A DNA stretch of 64,000 nt from JAFGIN01 sp050301235 (GCA_050301235.1 JBNKZD010000212.1:1-64000), one strand, 5' to 3'. Counted from the stretch's first letter, positions 44,969 through 53,880 are shown. Program-made: numbers and translations. The notes: generated by a model not told the origin, from the sequence alone.

Positions 44969-45223
44969 ATGTCGATCTCATTACGATTAGACAGCAAACT
45001 CGAACGAAAGCTGAATGATTATACAAAAATATCCGGTAAGCCCAAATCAGAACTTATCAGGAATTTAGTGTCCGAATTTCTCGAAAAAGAATACAGGAAT
45101 CTCACACCGTGGGAACTAGGACAGAAAGTGTTTGGTCGTGAAGGTAGTGGACGCGGTAATCTATCCAGAGACAGAAAGTCGATTCTCAAGGAGAAACTGA
45201 ATGCCAGAAAAAGTCGTCATTGA
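44969..45223 (+). CDS. Ribbon-helix-helix antitoxin
   Basis: An 84-residue protein. The first ~45 residues (MSISLRLDSKLERKLNDYTK, then KSELIRNLVSEFLEKE) match the ribbon-helix-helix DNA-binding fold of CopG/VapB-like antitoxins. The basic C-terminal tail would wrap the toxin. GGAGG precedes the ATG. Its end overlaps the PIN toxin gene by 23 bp, so the two are translationally coupled. Confidence 0.83.
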   Translation: MSISLRLDSKLERKLNDYTKISGKPKSELIRNLVSEFLEKEYRNLTPWELGQKVFGREGSGRGNLSRDRKSILKEKLNARKSRH

Positions 45224-45614
45224 TTCAGGGCCGCTTATTGCACTTTTTGACAAAGATGATCATTACCACCAAAAAGCGATCGAATTCATAAAAGGCTTCA
45301 AAGGTCAGCTTTTTTCCAACTATGCTGTAATCACTGAAGTAACACATCTTCTTGATTTTAGCGTTTCAGTCCAGATCGACTTTTTACAATGGATTTTTGA
45401 TGGTGGTATCCGAATTGAGGATATAACTGCGGATGATTTATTAAGGATAATTGAATTGACTGAGAAATACTCAGATCTTCCGATGGACTTTGCAGATGCA
45501 TCACTGGTTGTTCTTGGCGAGCGATTGAATATCAGAGAAATCGCAAGTGTAGATGGTGATTTTGGAGTTTACAGAACCCGGGAGAAGAAGGGGTTCAGGA
45601 ATGTGTTTTTGTGA
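45201..45614 (+). CDS. PIN-domain toxin (VapC-like ribonuclease)
   Basis: A 137-residue PIN domain. The acidic metal site is represented by Asp8 (VVIDSGPLIALF), Glu in VITEVTHLL, Asp in MDFADASLVV near residues 94-98 and Asp in IASVDGDFGVY. PIN toxins cleave tRNA or rRNA and are held inactive by the antitoxin. AAGGAG precedes the start inside the antitoxin gene. Its place beside a MITE and repeat elements marks this as an accessory segment. Confidence 0.87.
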   Translation: MPEKVVIDSGPLIALFDKDDHYHQKAIEFIKGFKGQLFSNYAVITEVTHLLDFSVSVQIDFLQWIFDGGIRIEDITADDLLRIIELTEKYSDLPMDFADASLVVLGERLNIREIASVDGDFGVYRTREKKGFRNVFL

Positions 45615-45661
45615 TTATTACGGTTTCCTAAAATTCATTTTTTCCTTGCCAATCACTATTT

Positions 45662-45779
45662 ACTAATTTATATGGACGCCACAAGGCGATTTGGTGTGGG
45701 TCAGTAAGATTAGCAATACGCCAATCCCGAGCTCGGGATTATCCCACACCCAGTGCCTTTTGGCGTCGTCGGAGGGGTG
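45662..45779. repeat. ~115-bp repeat, copy A (inverted relative to copy B)
   Basis: It starts ACTAATTTATATGGACGCC and ends GGCGTCGTCGGAGGGGT; GGTGTGGGTC pairs with the TCCCACACC element inside, giving a foldback. At its centre is the perfect palindrome AATCCCGAGCTCGGGATT. The reverse complement of most of this sequence recurs at 53766-53880 (copy B). Confidence 0.82.
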
Positions 45780-45861
45780 CTATCGCACGGTTTCATTTTG
45801 ATTCGCTTCGCAGGTGTGACCTCATTTAAACAGGCCCTCATTATCACCTGTGAACAGAGGT

Positions 45862-45888
45862 GGGAAGACCAGCAATTGTGGTCTTCCC
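45862..45888. terminator. Hairpin downstream of the hypothetical gene
   Basis: GGGAAGACCA (45862-45871) pairs perfectly with TGGTCTTCCC (45879-45888) around a 7-nt loop, 22 bp past the end of the minus-strand gene at 45911-46750. No T-run follows on that strand, so termination is only one possibility. The rest of 45780-45861 shows nothing recognisable. Confidence 0.4.
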
Positions 45889-45910
45889 AATGAGGTCAGT
45901 AAAAGATTTA

Positions 45911-46750
45911 TTAAACATCAACAGATACGCCAGTGTTAACTGTCGTCTGAGCTGGGGTCTCTGTCTCCACAGGTGGTTCCTCACTGCCGCTGATGCGTCG
46001 TGCTGTTGGACGGACCCTTTCCGCAAGGTCGCTTCTTCCACCCAGTTTAAGAACTTCAGCGAAAATTATTGCTGATGAAGAGTAGATCTTCTGCCATTCC
46101 GCAATGCTGATATCACGGTCTCTGACTGCAAGTTCAAGTTCCTTTTCCTCTTTTTTAACGTTGCGCAGTGCAGTCTCAAGTGCTTCAATATTTTCTTCAA
46201 GGTTCATCGCTAAAGCAGTGCCGTCAATTTGCGGTATACCTTTTCTGGATGGTACCGGCAGTGGATTCTTTTTCAGAAGATTCGCGGCATTCTTTGCTGC
46301 GGTAAGCAACAGTTCCGGATTTGTCGGAGTTTCACCACTAAGACCATATTTTGACAACATTGAATCACCAAAGATACTGAACAGAAGATCCTTAATTGAA
46401 ATATATTCAGTCCGCAATGAAGACTGTTGAGAATCCCGGTTTTCCCGGTACTGCGGATCATCGGCAATCTCTTCTCCTACCCACAGATCTTTTTCGGCCA
46501 TTTTCCGGGTTGCACTTTTTAGAAGATTTGATAACCCGTTGATAAGTGGATTCAGTTCTATTGTGACTTCCGGGTTGTCAGGGTCGTTTAACTGACGTTC
46601 CGCTTCTTCGACACATACAGGGGCATTGACCTCCATTGTTGTAGTAACGTGCTCGGCAAACCATTGCCGGTTGCTCACTGCCTTTGATAATGAACAAATA
46701 GAGCAGGAAAAGCATTTTTGGGCACCATCGCAAAGCAGAGTGTTTGACAA
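45911..46750 (-). CDS. Hypothetical helical protein, start uncertain
   Basis: A 279-residue frame of unknown family. The body is soluble and mainly helical: charged N-terminal part (EEAERQLNDPDNPEVTIELN), a central helix set (NPELLLTAAKNAANLLKKNP), a probable coiled coil near residues 185-225 (NLEENIEALETALRNVKKEE) and a Pro/Thr/Glu-rich tail. No signal peptide or motif is seen. The first ~25 residues begin at a TTG with no ribosome site and contain a cysteine cluster (CFSCSIC), so the true start is probably later, perhaps the GTG before SNRQWF or the ATG at MEVNAP. It lies between copies of the ~115-bp repeat. Confidence 0.5.
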   Translation of the reverse strand: MSNTLLCDGAQKCFSCSICSLSKAVSNRQWFAEHVTTTMEVNAPVCVEEAERQLNDPDNPEVTIELNPLINGLSNLLKSATRKMAEKDLWVGEEIADDPQYRENRDSQQSSLRTEYISIKDLLFSIFGDSMLSKYGLSGETPTNPELLLTAAKNAANLLKKNPLPVPSRKGIPQIDGTALAMNLEENIEALETALRNVKKEEKELELAVRDRDISIAEWQKIYSSSAIIFAEVLKLGGRSDLAERVRPTARRISGSEEPPVETETPAQTTVNTGVSVDV

Positions 46751-47056
46751 AAGGAGTTTTTAATAACATTTTTTATGACACGTAAACGTTTCAAAGACTT
46801 TTGGAACAGTTTTTACATGCCTTCGGGTAGTTAAAAATGGTTTTGCACTATCTGTGGTTCGGAATACAACCTTTTAAAAGCATCTGGAAGTGCATTTTTC
46901 ATTTGGATATACCATTAAAAACGGTTTTGAAAGTCATGGTCTGGTTGAAAATGTCGACAAAAACTGTTTTTGAGAAGAATAACGCTGAAATTGAGCCAAT
47001 TTCGGCGATTTTAATTTTTTTTCTTACGGGGAACACTACTCTTTTATCTATTTCTT
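46751..47056. other. A+T-rich region with four near-palindromic motifs
   Basis: There is no credible gene. Four related words of about 16 bp occur: TGGAACAGTTTTTACA (46802), TTAAAAATGGTTTTGC (46831), TTAAAAACGGTTTTGA (46915) and ACAAAAACTGTTTTTGA (46957), all with an AAAAAC/T-x-GTTTT core. They lie just upstream of the minus-strand hypothetical gene. Open frames crossing the region lack coding character. Confidence 0.4.
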
Positions 47057-47188
47057 TCATCTAGTGATTATAAATTCCATAGCCTGTTCGATTCTTTCCA
47101 AAGGAACAATGATCCATTCGCGTGGGGTATGTCGGTTGCCGGCACGATCGAAAACATCAACCCAGAACTGCGAAAAGTTCGCCAATTG
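47057..47188 (-). pseudogene. 3' remnant of a lost gene (possibly nuclease-like)
   Basis: Forty-odd codons ending in TGA encode a protein-like tail: FSQFWVDVFDRAGNRHTPRE, then WIIVPLERIEQAM and FIITR. The phrase HTPREW.IVPL recalls the C-terminal region of some GIY-YIG-type proteins, but I am not certain of the family. An in-frame stop lies a few codons upstream and no start exists, so only the end of a gene remains. Between this fragment and the gene ending at 47481 I see nothing else. Confidence 0.5.
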
Positions 47189-47480
47189 TAAGCATTGTTG
47201 TTGTCAATTTAAAAATATTAATTCCATTCTCAATGTCACCATTAAGCGTGTAGATCAAATTTGTTTTATCCTTTTATTTCTTTTTGCCCTGTTTTTGCAT
47301 GCGTCTTTAGTCTTTGTGGTTTACATATTACTTAAAACAGGTAAGGTCTAAATGATGTCTTTCCGAACGAATGCACATATACCGTCAGGCCGATGAAGGA
47401 AGTGCCGTCACTTTTAAACCGTGTGTGTTTGTACTCCTATCACCTTTAATTTTGTATTTGGGTGGAGAATTCTCTGTTTT

Positions 47481-49946
47481 TTAATTACCTCTTTGATACT
47501 GCCAGTTGGCACTTTCAACAACTCTTTTAAATTCAAGTTCTAAACCTGGAAAAAGATGTGCTGTCATCCAATCTTCACACCATACCGATGCAAGCTTATG
47601 CTTGTTACACATAAGGGTCCATTCATCTTGCAGAAGTTTAAGATAGTGTTGGAATATCCTTGCGCGCTCAATTCGTGCCTCAATCTTTTTTACACCCCGC
47701 TGACTGTCAACAAGTTGTGTAGTTTCCTGTAAGTTTTCCCAAGCTTGATCATCTAAAATATTAGAATCAATCATACATGGTTCAAAATAGTAGAACCGTA
47801 TAGAAAGCTCTTGAATACAATACGCTCCGAATCTTGTAATTACAAGGCACGAATCATTTGTAATGGGTTGCCCATTTGTGGTTTTAATCAGGCCAAATGA
47901 TTCTAATGCATTGAGGACATCATTAATTAGTTCCCTTGAAATACCTATTTGATAAAAATCATGTTCGATATCCATTACTGGCAAACCACCGAAATTTTCA
48001 TCAATACCAAGTCTTTTAAGCCTACATAAGATTACTAAACGCAACAATTGCGTAGAACGGTGGCCGAGTTTAGAATCAAATATATTTGCTAAAAGGGACT
48101 CTTCTTCACGGTAATATTGTCTTTGTGCAAATATAGCTCCTTTAAAAAACTCATGTGCACCGAAATAAAATTTACCTTTTGTTAAAAATACAGAAAGAGC
48201 TCTGTCTGCGGTAGTATGGCCACTTGCAAGGAAGTTCCGAATTAAGCCCAGGCCTCGCCGTATATTATTGCTTGACAGTACTTCAAGCAAATAACCAGTT
48301 TCTTCATTCAATAATGATGCTGTTAGGATGTCAAAAAAGACGCTCAAGTCTCCTACAATGAAGCGTTTTCCTGATTCGGAATCGATTTCAGCAGATTTTT
48401 TATCAAGAAACTGTTTGGCATACGCAAAACGTCTTGAAAGAACTGGCACTACTTGTGGCGGGTCAATGTAAATTGTATCTAATTGGAATGCATCAAAAAC
48501 AGAAGTGGCTTTATGCCTAACGTATGTTGCATCTCTCAAACTTATTATCGCGTGCATCCCCATAGCTCGGGCTGCAGCTTGTGTTTCAAGAAATACCTGT
48601 TCTTGGAATTTTAAGTCATCAATTTGGTCTACATTATCAATTACAAGAAATGCTGGCGTGTGCGTTGAAAAATGACCAAGAATTGTTTGGACATATGGTG
48701 TTACCTGTTCTCTATCTCTAAATACATATTTTGATATTTCTTTTTGAAATTCATCAGGTGCATTTTTAGCTAAAAGTGCAAGTGCACCTTGTTCAAGCTT
48801 TTTAATTTTAGAAGAATATGCTTTTTCAACTGTTTTGTCCCAATTACCGAGATTAAATTCGTTATCGTTTTCTAATGCTTCTAAAAGTTTACTATATATA
48901 AAGGTTCTAGGGTCATCAGAATTTGTTGCAGACTTAAAATCAACATAAAACCAACCAACCCTAGAGTCAATCAATGACTTTGATGAAATCTGCCTTGTAT
49001 ATTCTAAAAAAGTCGTTTTTCCCGCGCCAACTGGGCCCAGGATCATTATAAATTGTAGTTGGCGACGAACTTCAGTTCTATCGATTACCATATCCAGGTG
49101 TTTTTCTTTTTGTTTCTTCCTGCGGGGTCTTATTACCTTTCTTTCAAGTGTAGGTTTGATGTCAATTAGGTGTGTATTAAGGCGAGAATCATATTTTATA
49201 CGTTCAGATGTGCGAACATAACAAAATTCTAACCCTTCAGTATCCTCTAACAATGCTTCATCTGTAAGCGCCATTGATACAGCTGGCTCGATATGTTCAT
49301 AAACAGAATTACGGCCTATACGAAAACCCGGTTCCCTAAAAACAGAAATAAGCCTTCTTTCAATTTTTTCAATTGACTGCCCAAAAAGTGCATGTTCAAT
49401 ACTTCCTTCAACTACACGCTCTTTTGAGAGAAGTTCATAAAAGCTGACAAAGCGAGTGTCAATATCTTCAAAATCCTGAAAGATATGTGCCTGTGTTTGT
49501 TCGAAAGACACCCCATCTGTACGGACAGCAGGGAAAACAATCCAGGTCCTACCATTTGTTACTACTGCGAATGGAATTGCTTTTTTCCGCGCATAATCGC
49601 GTGCTTGTTGTGTTGCTATTCCAGCTGCTGATTTTGAAATAGAACCACCAAGTATACAAGTTCTTCTGTTTGAAGGTAGAATAAAAGCTTCACCGTATTT
49701 TTTTGCTTCAATTATAATTGCTGTATTTGCTGTTCTAACGATGTAATCCGCAAAGGTGGTTGTAGTCCCCTCAGGAACTCTTTCTTCATATGTAATATCA
49801 CTCGTTGAAGACCACCCAAGAACTTTCTCAAGAATTTCATCTATTACTCGTTTTCTAGTAGTCGCTTCATTTTCTAAATAAAGATCTTGGTTACTAAGCG
49901 CACTTACAAGTTTACGGAATATCCCAACAGACTTATCAATAGACAA
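47481..49946 (-). CDS. HsdR-N-like PDDEXK nuclease fused to P-loop ATPase, putative defence protein
   Basis: An 821-residue protein. Residues 1-145 resemble the N-terminal nuclease domain of type I restriction HsdR (ENEATTRKRVIDEILEKVLGW; Asp67 in FADYIV; Glu80 and Lys82 in IIIEAKK), which gives a complete PD-(D/E)xK core. A charged linker follows. A P-loop ATPase covers about 300-520 with Walker A GPVGAGKTTF and Walker B AFLVIDNVDQ. The C-terminal ~300 residues look helical and winged-helix-like. No helicase motifs are present, so it is not a true HsdR. Translation starts at TTG with GGAGG 7 bp upstream. It lies among repeats and decayed restriction-type genes, which suggests phage or plasmid defence. 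Confidence 0.7.
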   Translation of the reverse strand: MSIDKSVGIFRKLVSALSNQDLYLENEATTRKRVIDEILEKVLGWSSTSDITYEERVPEGTTTTFADYIVRTANTAIIIEAKKYGEAFILPSNRRTCILGGSISKSAAGIATQQARDYARKKAIPFAVVTNGRTWIVFPAVRTDGVSFEQTQAHIFQDFEDIDTRFVSFYELLSKERVVEGSIEHALFGQSIEKIERRLISVFREPGFRIGRNSVYEHIEPAVSMALTDEALLEDTEGLEFCYVRTSERIKYDSRLNTHLIDIKPTLERKVIRPRRKKQKEKHLDMVIDRTEVRRQLQFIMILGPVGAGKTTFLEYTRQISSKSLIDSRVGWFYVDFKSATNSDDPRTFIYSKLLEALENDNEFNLGNWDKTVEKAYSSKIKKLEQGALALLAKNAPDEFQKEISKYVFRDREQVTPYVQTILGHFSTHTPAFLVIDNVDQIDDLKFQEQVFLETQAAARAMGMHAIISLRDATYVRHKATSVFDAFQLDTIYIDPPQVVPVLSRRFAYAKQFLDKKSAEIDSESGKRFIVGDLSVFFDILTASLLNEETGYLLEVLSSNNIRRGLGLIRNFLASGHTTADRALSVFLTKGKFYFGAHEFFKGAIFAQRQYYREEESLLANIFDSKLGHRSTQLLRLVILCRLKRLGIDENFGGLPVMDIEHDFYQIGISRELINDVLNALESFGLIKTTNGQPITNDSCLVITRFGAYCIQELSIRFYYFEPCMIDSNILDDQAWENLQETTQLVDSQRGVKKIEARIERARIFQHYLKLLQDEWTLMCNKHKLASVWCEDWMTAHLFPGLELEFKRVVESANWQYQRGN

Positions 49947-50008
49947 AATTGACCTCCGGTTTACTTTTTGGATTTACCATTTATTTCCCGTCCCCTTTTT
50001 TTTCCGCA

Positions 50009-50263
50009 TTAAAATAACCAAGGGTATTGCGCATAGCGGCTCCAGGCCCACTTCCCACAGCACTCCCACCACCAAACACAAATAAAAAAACCGCCAAAAC
50101 AGTAGCACGCAAGCAAAAGTCGTCGTCCTGGTTCAAGAAAATGGTAATCAATACACTCATTTTCCTGTTTAACCAAATCAAGCATAGTATTTACTTCATG
50201 TTTAGAGGTAAAAACTTCACCAAGGTCGGTTTGTGGAACATACCTTGGTGAATAAATTTTCAT
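50009..50263 (-). pseudogene. 5' remnant of a DNA (adenine) methyltransferase-like gene
   Basis: The first ~45 codons read MKIYSPRYVPQ, then GEVFTSKHEVNTMLDLV and YHFLEP. This resembles the start of N6-adenine methyltransferases in which FLEPACGDGNF follows as the SAM-binding motif. Here the SAM motif is destroyed: after FLEP the frame reads GRRLLLACYCFGG, consistent with indels, and the rest is degenerate. A second frame (49981-50181) covers the scrambled part. No start or ribosome site downstream could restore it. It lies directly upstream of the nuclease-ATPase gene in the same direction and suggests a former restriction-modification locus. Confidence 0.6.
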
Positions 50264-50278
50264 AATAGAAATTAAAAT

Positions 50279-50302
50279 AGAGCGGTTTTTAATTACCGCT
50301 CT
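50279..50302 (-). terminator. Rho-independent terminator of the propeller lipoprotein gene
   Basis: On the minus strand AGAGCGGT pairs with ACCGCTCT around an A/T loop and is followed by the T-rich ATTTTAATTTC. It lies 16 bp past the stop of the gene at 50318-52345. Confidence 0.75.
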
Positions 50303-50317
50303 GTTGAATACTATTAT

Positions 50318-52345
50318 TTAGAATTCAATTCGATAAATTGCCGAAGTACTAGGAAACACAGAATTATATGTTAAAAATCCGTTTCCAAAATGGTAAACAG
50401 CACCAAACGAAATTGTGGTGAATCTCCTGATTGTACTGCCATTCCAATACACCCATCCTGTTTCCCCATTATCTGCAGTTCCTCTGAAAATTACTCCACC
50501 AGGTACTGCATAGGGTTGAGAGTCATCACCGTTGTTGCTGGTAACCCTGCTTAGGGAATCAAACCCATTTTTGTAGAAGATCTCACTATCATGTCCATCG
50601 GATTGCGACCAGGTAATTGAGTTGTTGAAAAAATCTATACTATTGAAATAGTAGTTCGAACTCATAATGAAATGAGATGTATCCTGGTTGCAGAAGAACA
50701 GATCATAAGGTGCCACCATGGTGCTGTTTATTGCAATTGCATTGCTGAGAACTTTAGAATTTGGGAAATCTGCTGTACTCCCTGTCCATATTCTTCTCAT
50801 TCCAGTCGCATTAATTTTATAATACTCGTAGCTCGACATTGCGCTGACTCTTAAAAAGACAACACTGTCGCATGTCGAATCCCTCGCAATAGAACTTGAA
50901 TAATTGAAAAGAGTAGTTGTAACCGTGCCATTAAAACTATTTGTAGCGCTGCCGCCAGTACTACTGTTAGACCATAAAAAGTCGTAGTTGCACATTCCCA
51001 GTGGGAAATCATTTGTGGTGTTACTGGTAAGTTGCTGAACACTATCGCCATTATACCAGAAAATTTCATCATCATTGCCGTCGCTTGCCCGCCAGAAAAT
51101 TCGTGTACCCTTACATGCGGCTGCATAATCATTTACAGAATTATTTGTTAATTGAATTGTCGTATCTCCAAGAATTGAACAATACAGCTCATTGTCATTT
51201 CCATCATGTGAATACCAGACAACCACAGAATCTGAAATAAGAGAGATGCGGTCATCTGCGTTGTTATCGGTTAGCCGAATTGTTGTACTACCATTATAAT
51301 AGTAGATCTCATTATCGGTTCCATCATGAATCTCCCATGCAACTTTGTTATCTTTCATCACAATTTTATCCGGGTTGGCCGTGTTATTACTTATCTGTTG
51401 AACGGTGGAACCATCGTAAAGCATTACCTGTATACCAGATCGCCATGATGCGTAGTTTCCAGAAACCTGCACATTCGATGCGCTTCCATGAACCATGGTG
51501 ACCGTAGGTAGGCTACCTGGAAGGGTAGTACTTGCAGTATCGGGAATCATTTCGCCATTGATATTGACTGTGGCAATTGTTCCGAGTACGACCTGCATAG
51601 TGAGAGCACCTGGCGTTGTATCGGGAGGCGTAATTGTATCTCCAGTCCAGAATAGTGACAGGCGGAGAGATGTGTTCATTGATGGATACACCTGAATTGA
51701 TGTATCACCGTAGTAGAGCAGTTTTCTTTCACCATTTAAAACACCATAGGCACCAAGTTCAATATGGTGGACAAAACCGAGATTACCATTTGCGGGCAGG
51801 TAATCATAGGACAGAGTAAGAGTATCACCTAATAATGCCTGAGCAAGGAATAATGAATCATCTTTAATTCCCCCGTCCACTTTCAACTCGATACGATCGA
51901 CACTGTCTCGAATCGGAAAGAAATTAGCGCGGAGCATAGAAAATGCCGGAGCAATGTTTAACGTAACAACGGTTGTGTCATCAGCAATAACTAATGCATT
52001 AGTGGTTCCATAATGAATTGTTGAGTCGTTTATATCAAAACTGGTTACCGAAACAGTCCACTCTTTTCCCGCTACGAGACCGGGGAAAATTGTTGCTAAA
52101 GAAGCTTGGCCATTGCCACTCAGGGGGAGACTATCAACTATTGTATCTTCTTCAGAGGCAAAGAGTTTGATCTGGCAGTATTCCAGATTAATTACTGTTC
52201 GTTTTGCTAACCTGCCAACCTCAGATAAGTGTACACTTACTTTCAGTGAACCGCTTTCAGGTTCCGGTACGACAGGCGAATCATGGCTACAGTTAATAAT
52301 CGTTAAAACTGTAATGGCGAGAAAAGTGTTAAAAATGTGTTGCAT
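50318..52345 (-). CDS. Beta-propeller lipoprotein
   Basis: A 675-residue protein with a signal peptide ending in LTIINC, a non-canonical lipobox. The N-terminal half (about 30-260) has beta-sandwich strands. Residues ~290-675 contain at least six blade-like repeats of ~45 residues with pattern V.W...DG.D.EIY.YNG....LTNN (for example WEIHDGTDNEIYYYNGSTTI), as in TolB-like propellers. Such domains bind proteins or glycans at the surface; no catalytic site is seen. GGAGG precedes the ATG closely. It is monocistronic with its own terminator. Confidence 0.75.
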   Translation of the reverse strand: MQHIFNTFLAITVLTIINCSHDSPVVPEPESGSLKVSVHLSEVGRLAKRTVINLEYCQIKLFASEEDTIVDSLPLSGNGQASLATIFPGLVAGKEWTVSVTSFDINDSTIHYGTTNALVIADDTTVVTLNIAPAFSMLRANFFPIRDSVDRIELKVDGGIKDDSLFLAQALLGDTLTLSYDYLPANGNLGFVHHIELGAYGVLNGERKLLYYGDTSIQVYPSMNTSLRLSLFWTGDTITPPDTTPGALTMQVVLGTIATVNINGEMIPDTASTTLPGSLPTVTMVHGSASNVQVSGNYASWRSGIQVMLYDGSTVQQISNNTANPDKIVMKDNKVAWEIHDGTDNEIYYYNGSTTIRLTDNNADDRISLISDSVVVWYSHDGNDNELYCSILGDTTIQLTNNSVNDYAAACKGTRIFWRASDGNDDEIFWYNGDSVQQLTSNTTNDFPLGMCNYDFLWSNSSTGGSATNSFNGTVTTTLFNYSSSIARDSTCDSVVFLRVSAMSSYEYYKINATGMRRIWTGSTADFPNSKVLSNAIAINSTMVAPYDLFFCNQDTSHFIMSSNYYFNSIDFFNNSITWSQSDGHDSEIFYKNGFDSLSRVTSNNGDDSQPYAVPGGVIFRGTADNGETGWVYWNGSTIRRFTTISFGAVYHFGNGFLTYNSVFPSTSAIYRIEF

Positions 52346-52566
52346 AGCACCTCCGATAAATTAAAGATTTTTGATGGGAATTTTTTGAACGACACCTAAG
52401 ATAATTGTTTTCAAAGTATTACAGAATATGCAATGCCAAATTGATGACTCATACTATGATTTTTTCTTGCTCCATAAAAATACATGAATTATCTTGAATT
52501 TTTCAACTGTAATTTGCTTAAGTAGGAATAATTAAAACCGTTCAACTATTAAAAAGGTAGGAAACC

Positions 52567-53256
52567 ATGTGCAGGAAAAGTGTTTTTTTTCTATTTGTTC
52601 CGTTCATTTTTATTACGGGTACATTGGCAGATGTCATTGATATTACTCTCAATAAGAATCCTCCGTACATAACCCCGGAACTTGCAGCGTATCTTCCGAC
52701 AGTTAACGCCTCTTATGAACCAAACGTTGGTTTTAATGCTGTAAATATTGGAAGAGGTACTGGGGATGGTTATAATGAGGTAGTTGCTTTTTCCTTTGTA
52801 TTTCAACCACTAACAGAGATTGAAAGCGCATACCTGACCATTGATATGACCGCAAAAGGAACGGGTACAGATGCATTACTATTCGCCGATAATAACAGTT
52901 TGCGGGGGGAAGGGCTACCAGGTGTTAAATTTTATGGGAACCCAATTTTAAAAACGCTGCAATCAAATGTCAGGACCTCAGTTACGTTTGATCTTTCTCA
53001 CCTTTCATTTACAGATCCTCGCAGAAACCCTGTTGGATTTGAAGATTTAACATCATTGTTATTTGATGGTGATTTCAATGTCGTTTATGCGGATGATGCC
53101 ATTATTCATTCAGCACGATTACAAATTAATGGAAGTTATAACCCTTCACATAATGTTGATGAACCAAATATGCTCCTTCTGGTTGCAATGGGAACTGTGT
53201 TTTTACTTCTTTTTGTCTGGACCACTAAAATCCGCACAAAGCTCAATTTTAGTTGA
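52567..53256 (+). CDS. Exported protein with PEP-CTERM-like sorting tail
   Basis: A 229-residue protein with a signal peptide (FFLFVPFIFITGTLA). The middle is a beta-rich domain of unknown family (residues ~25-195). The end reads VDEPNMLLLVAMGTVFLLLF, then WTTKIRTK: a Pro-Glu/Asp-Pro-like motif, a transmembrane helix and a basic tail. This is the layout of PEP-CTERM substrates processed by exosortase, here with DEPN in place of the usual PEP. No exosortase gene lies in the window. AGGTAGGA precedes the ATG. Confidence 0.68.
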   Translation: MCRKSVFFLFVPFIFITGTLADVIDITLNKNPPYITPELAAYLPTVNASYEPNVGFNAVNIGRGTGDGYNEVVAFSFVFQPLTEIESAYLTIDMTAKGTGTDALLFADNNSLRGEGLPGVKFYGNPILKTLQSNVRTSVTFDLSHLSFTDPRRNPVGFEDLTSLLFDGDFNVVYADDAIIHSARLQINGSYNPSHNVDEPNMLLLVAMGTVFLLLFVWTTKIRTKLNFS

Positions 53257-53580
53257 TTTTAACTCCTACCTCACAGAAATCCGGAAACTAAGCAGTAGAC
53301 AGCGGATGGTGGGTGATGAGAAGCTGGATGGTGGAAGATAGAGGATAGTGCGAAGAGCACACAATCCGTAAATAACCATTGAATCTCCTCCATACCCCAA
53401 CGGAGTTACATCATAAATCGCAGGGTCGGGTTGATTCCTTCTATCCGATCCTGCTTACCACCAGATTGCAAATCAAGGGATTTTTTGAGGTAAATCAGGA
53501 CCGAGATTTTTAGTAGCTTGATATCAGAGTACACCTCAGCAGTTATTGGATTTGACTGAGAATCGGCATGAAGCAAGGAA

Positions 53581-53656
53581 ATATGTCGTCCAACGGGACT
53601 CTATAATCATTCTTGTGTTCATTTATAAAATATATTGTCCCTAACGGGACATCGAA
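53581..53656. repeat. Dispersed GTCC..CGGGAC repeat
   Basis: GTCCAACGGGAC (53588-53599) and GTCCCTAACGGGAC (53637-53650) bracket a 37-bp A/T-rich spacer. Repeats with CCCGTTAGGGAC cores are widespread non-coding elements in Bacteroidota-like genomes. The rest of 53257-53765 shows low-complexity purine-rich sequence and no supported gene. Confidence 0.55.
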
Positions 53657-53765
53657 GAAAGGGGGTGTGCATTCTCTGCTTTGTTTGTAAATGGTCCGGG
53701 GACATACCACAAAGTGCAATATCACGCATTGTTCAAATGAGTGACTGAATTGTATAGCGCTTTCT

Positions 53766-53880
53766 ACCCTTCCGACGACGCCTAAGGCCACTGGGTGTGG
53801 GATCACTGGTGCCAGGCGTGCCACAGAACTTGTTGACCCACACCAGATCGCCTTGGGCGTCCATAATATTTAGTAATTAG
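53766..53880. repeat. ~115-bp repeat, copy B (inverted relative to copy A)
   Basis: It starts ACCCTTCCGACGACGCC and ends GGGCGTCCATAATATT followed by TAGTAATTAG. Its reverse complement matches copy A (45662-45779) over both arms; only the central ~35 bp differ. The two copies flank an 8-kb accessory segment. Confidence 0.82.

Noticed and set aside
47064..47351. Plus-strand 95-codon open frame
   Set aside because: No ribosome site, mixed composition, and it overlaps the better-supported minus-strand gene fragment at 47057-47188.
47481..49946. Type I restriction HsdR subunit
   Set aside because: Only the N-terminal nuclease domain is HsdR-like; helicase motifs are missing and no HsdM or HsdS is nearby.
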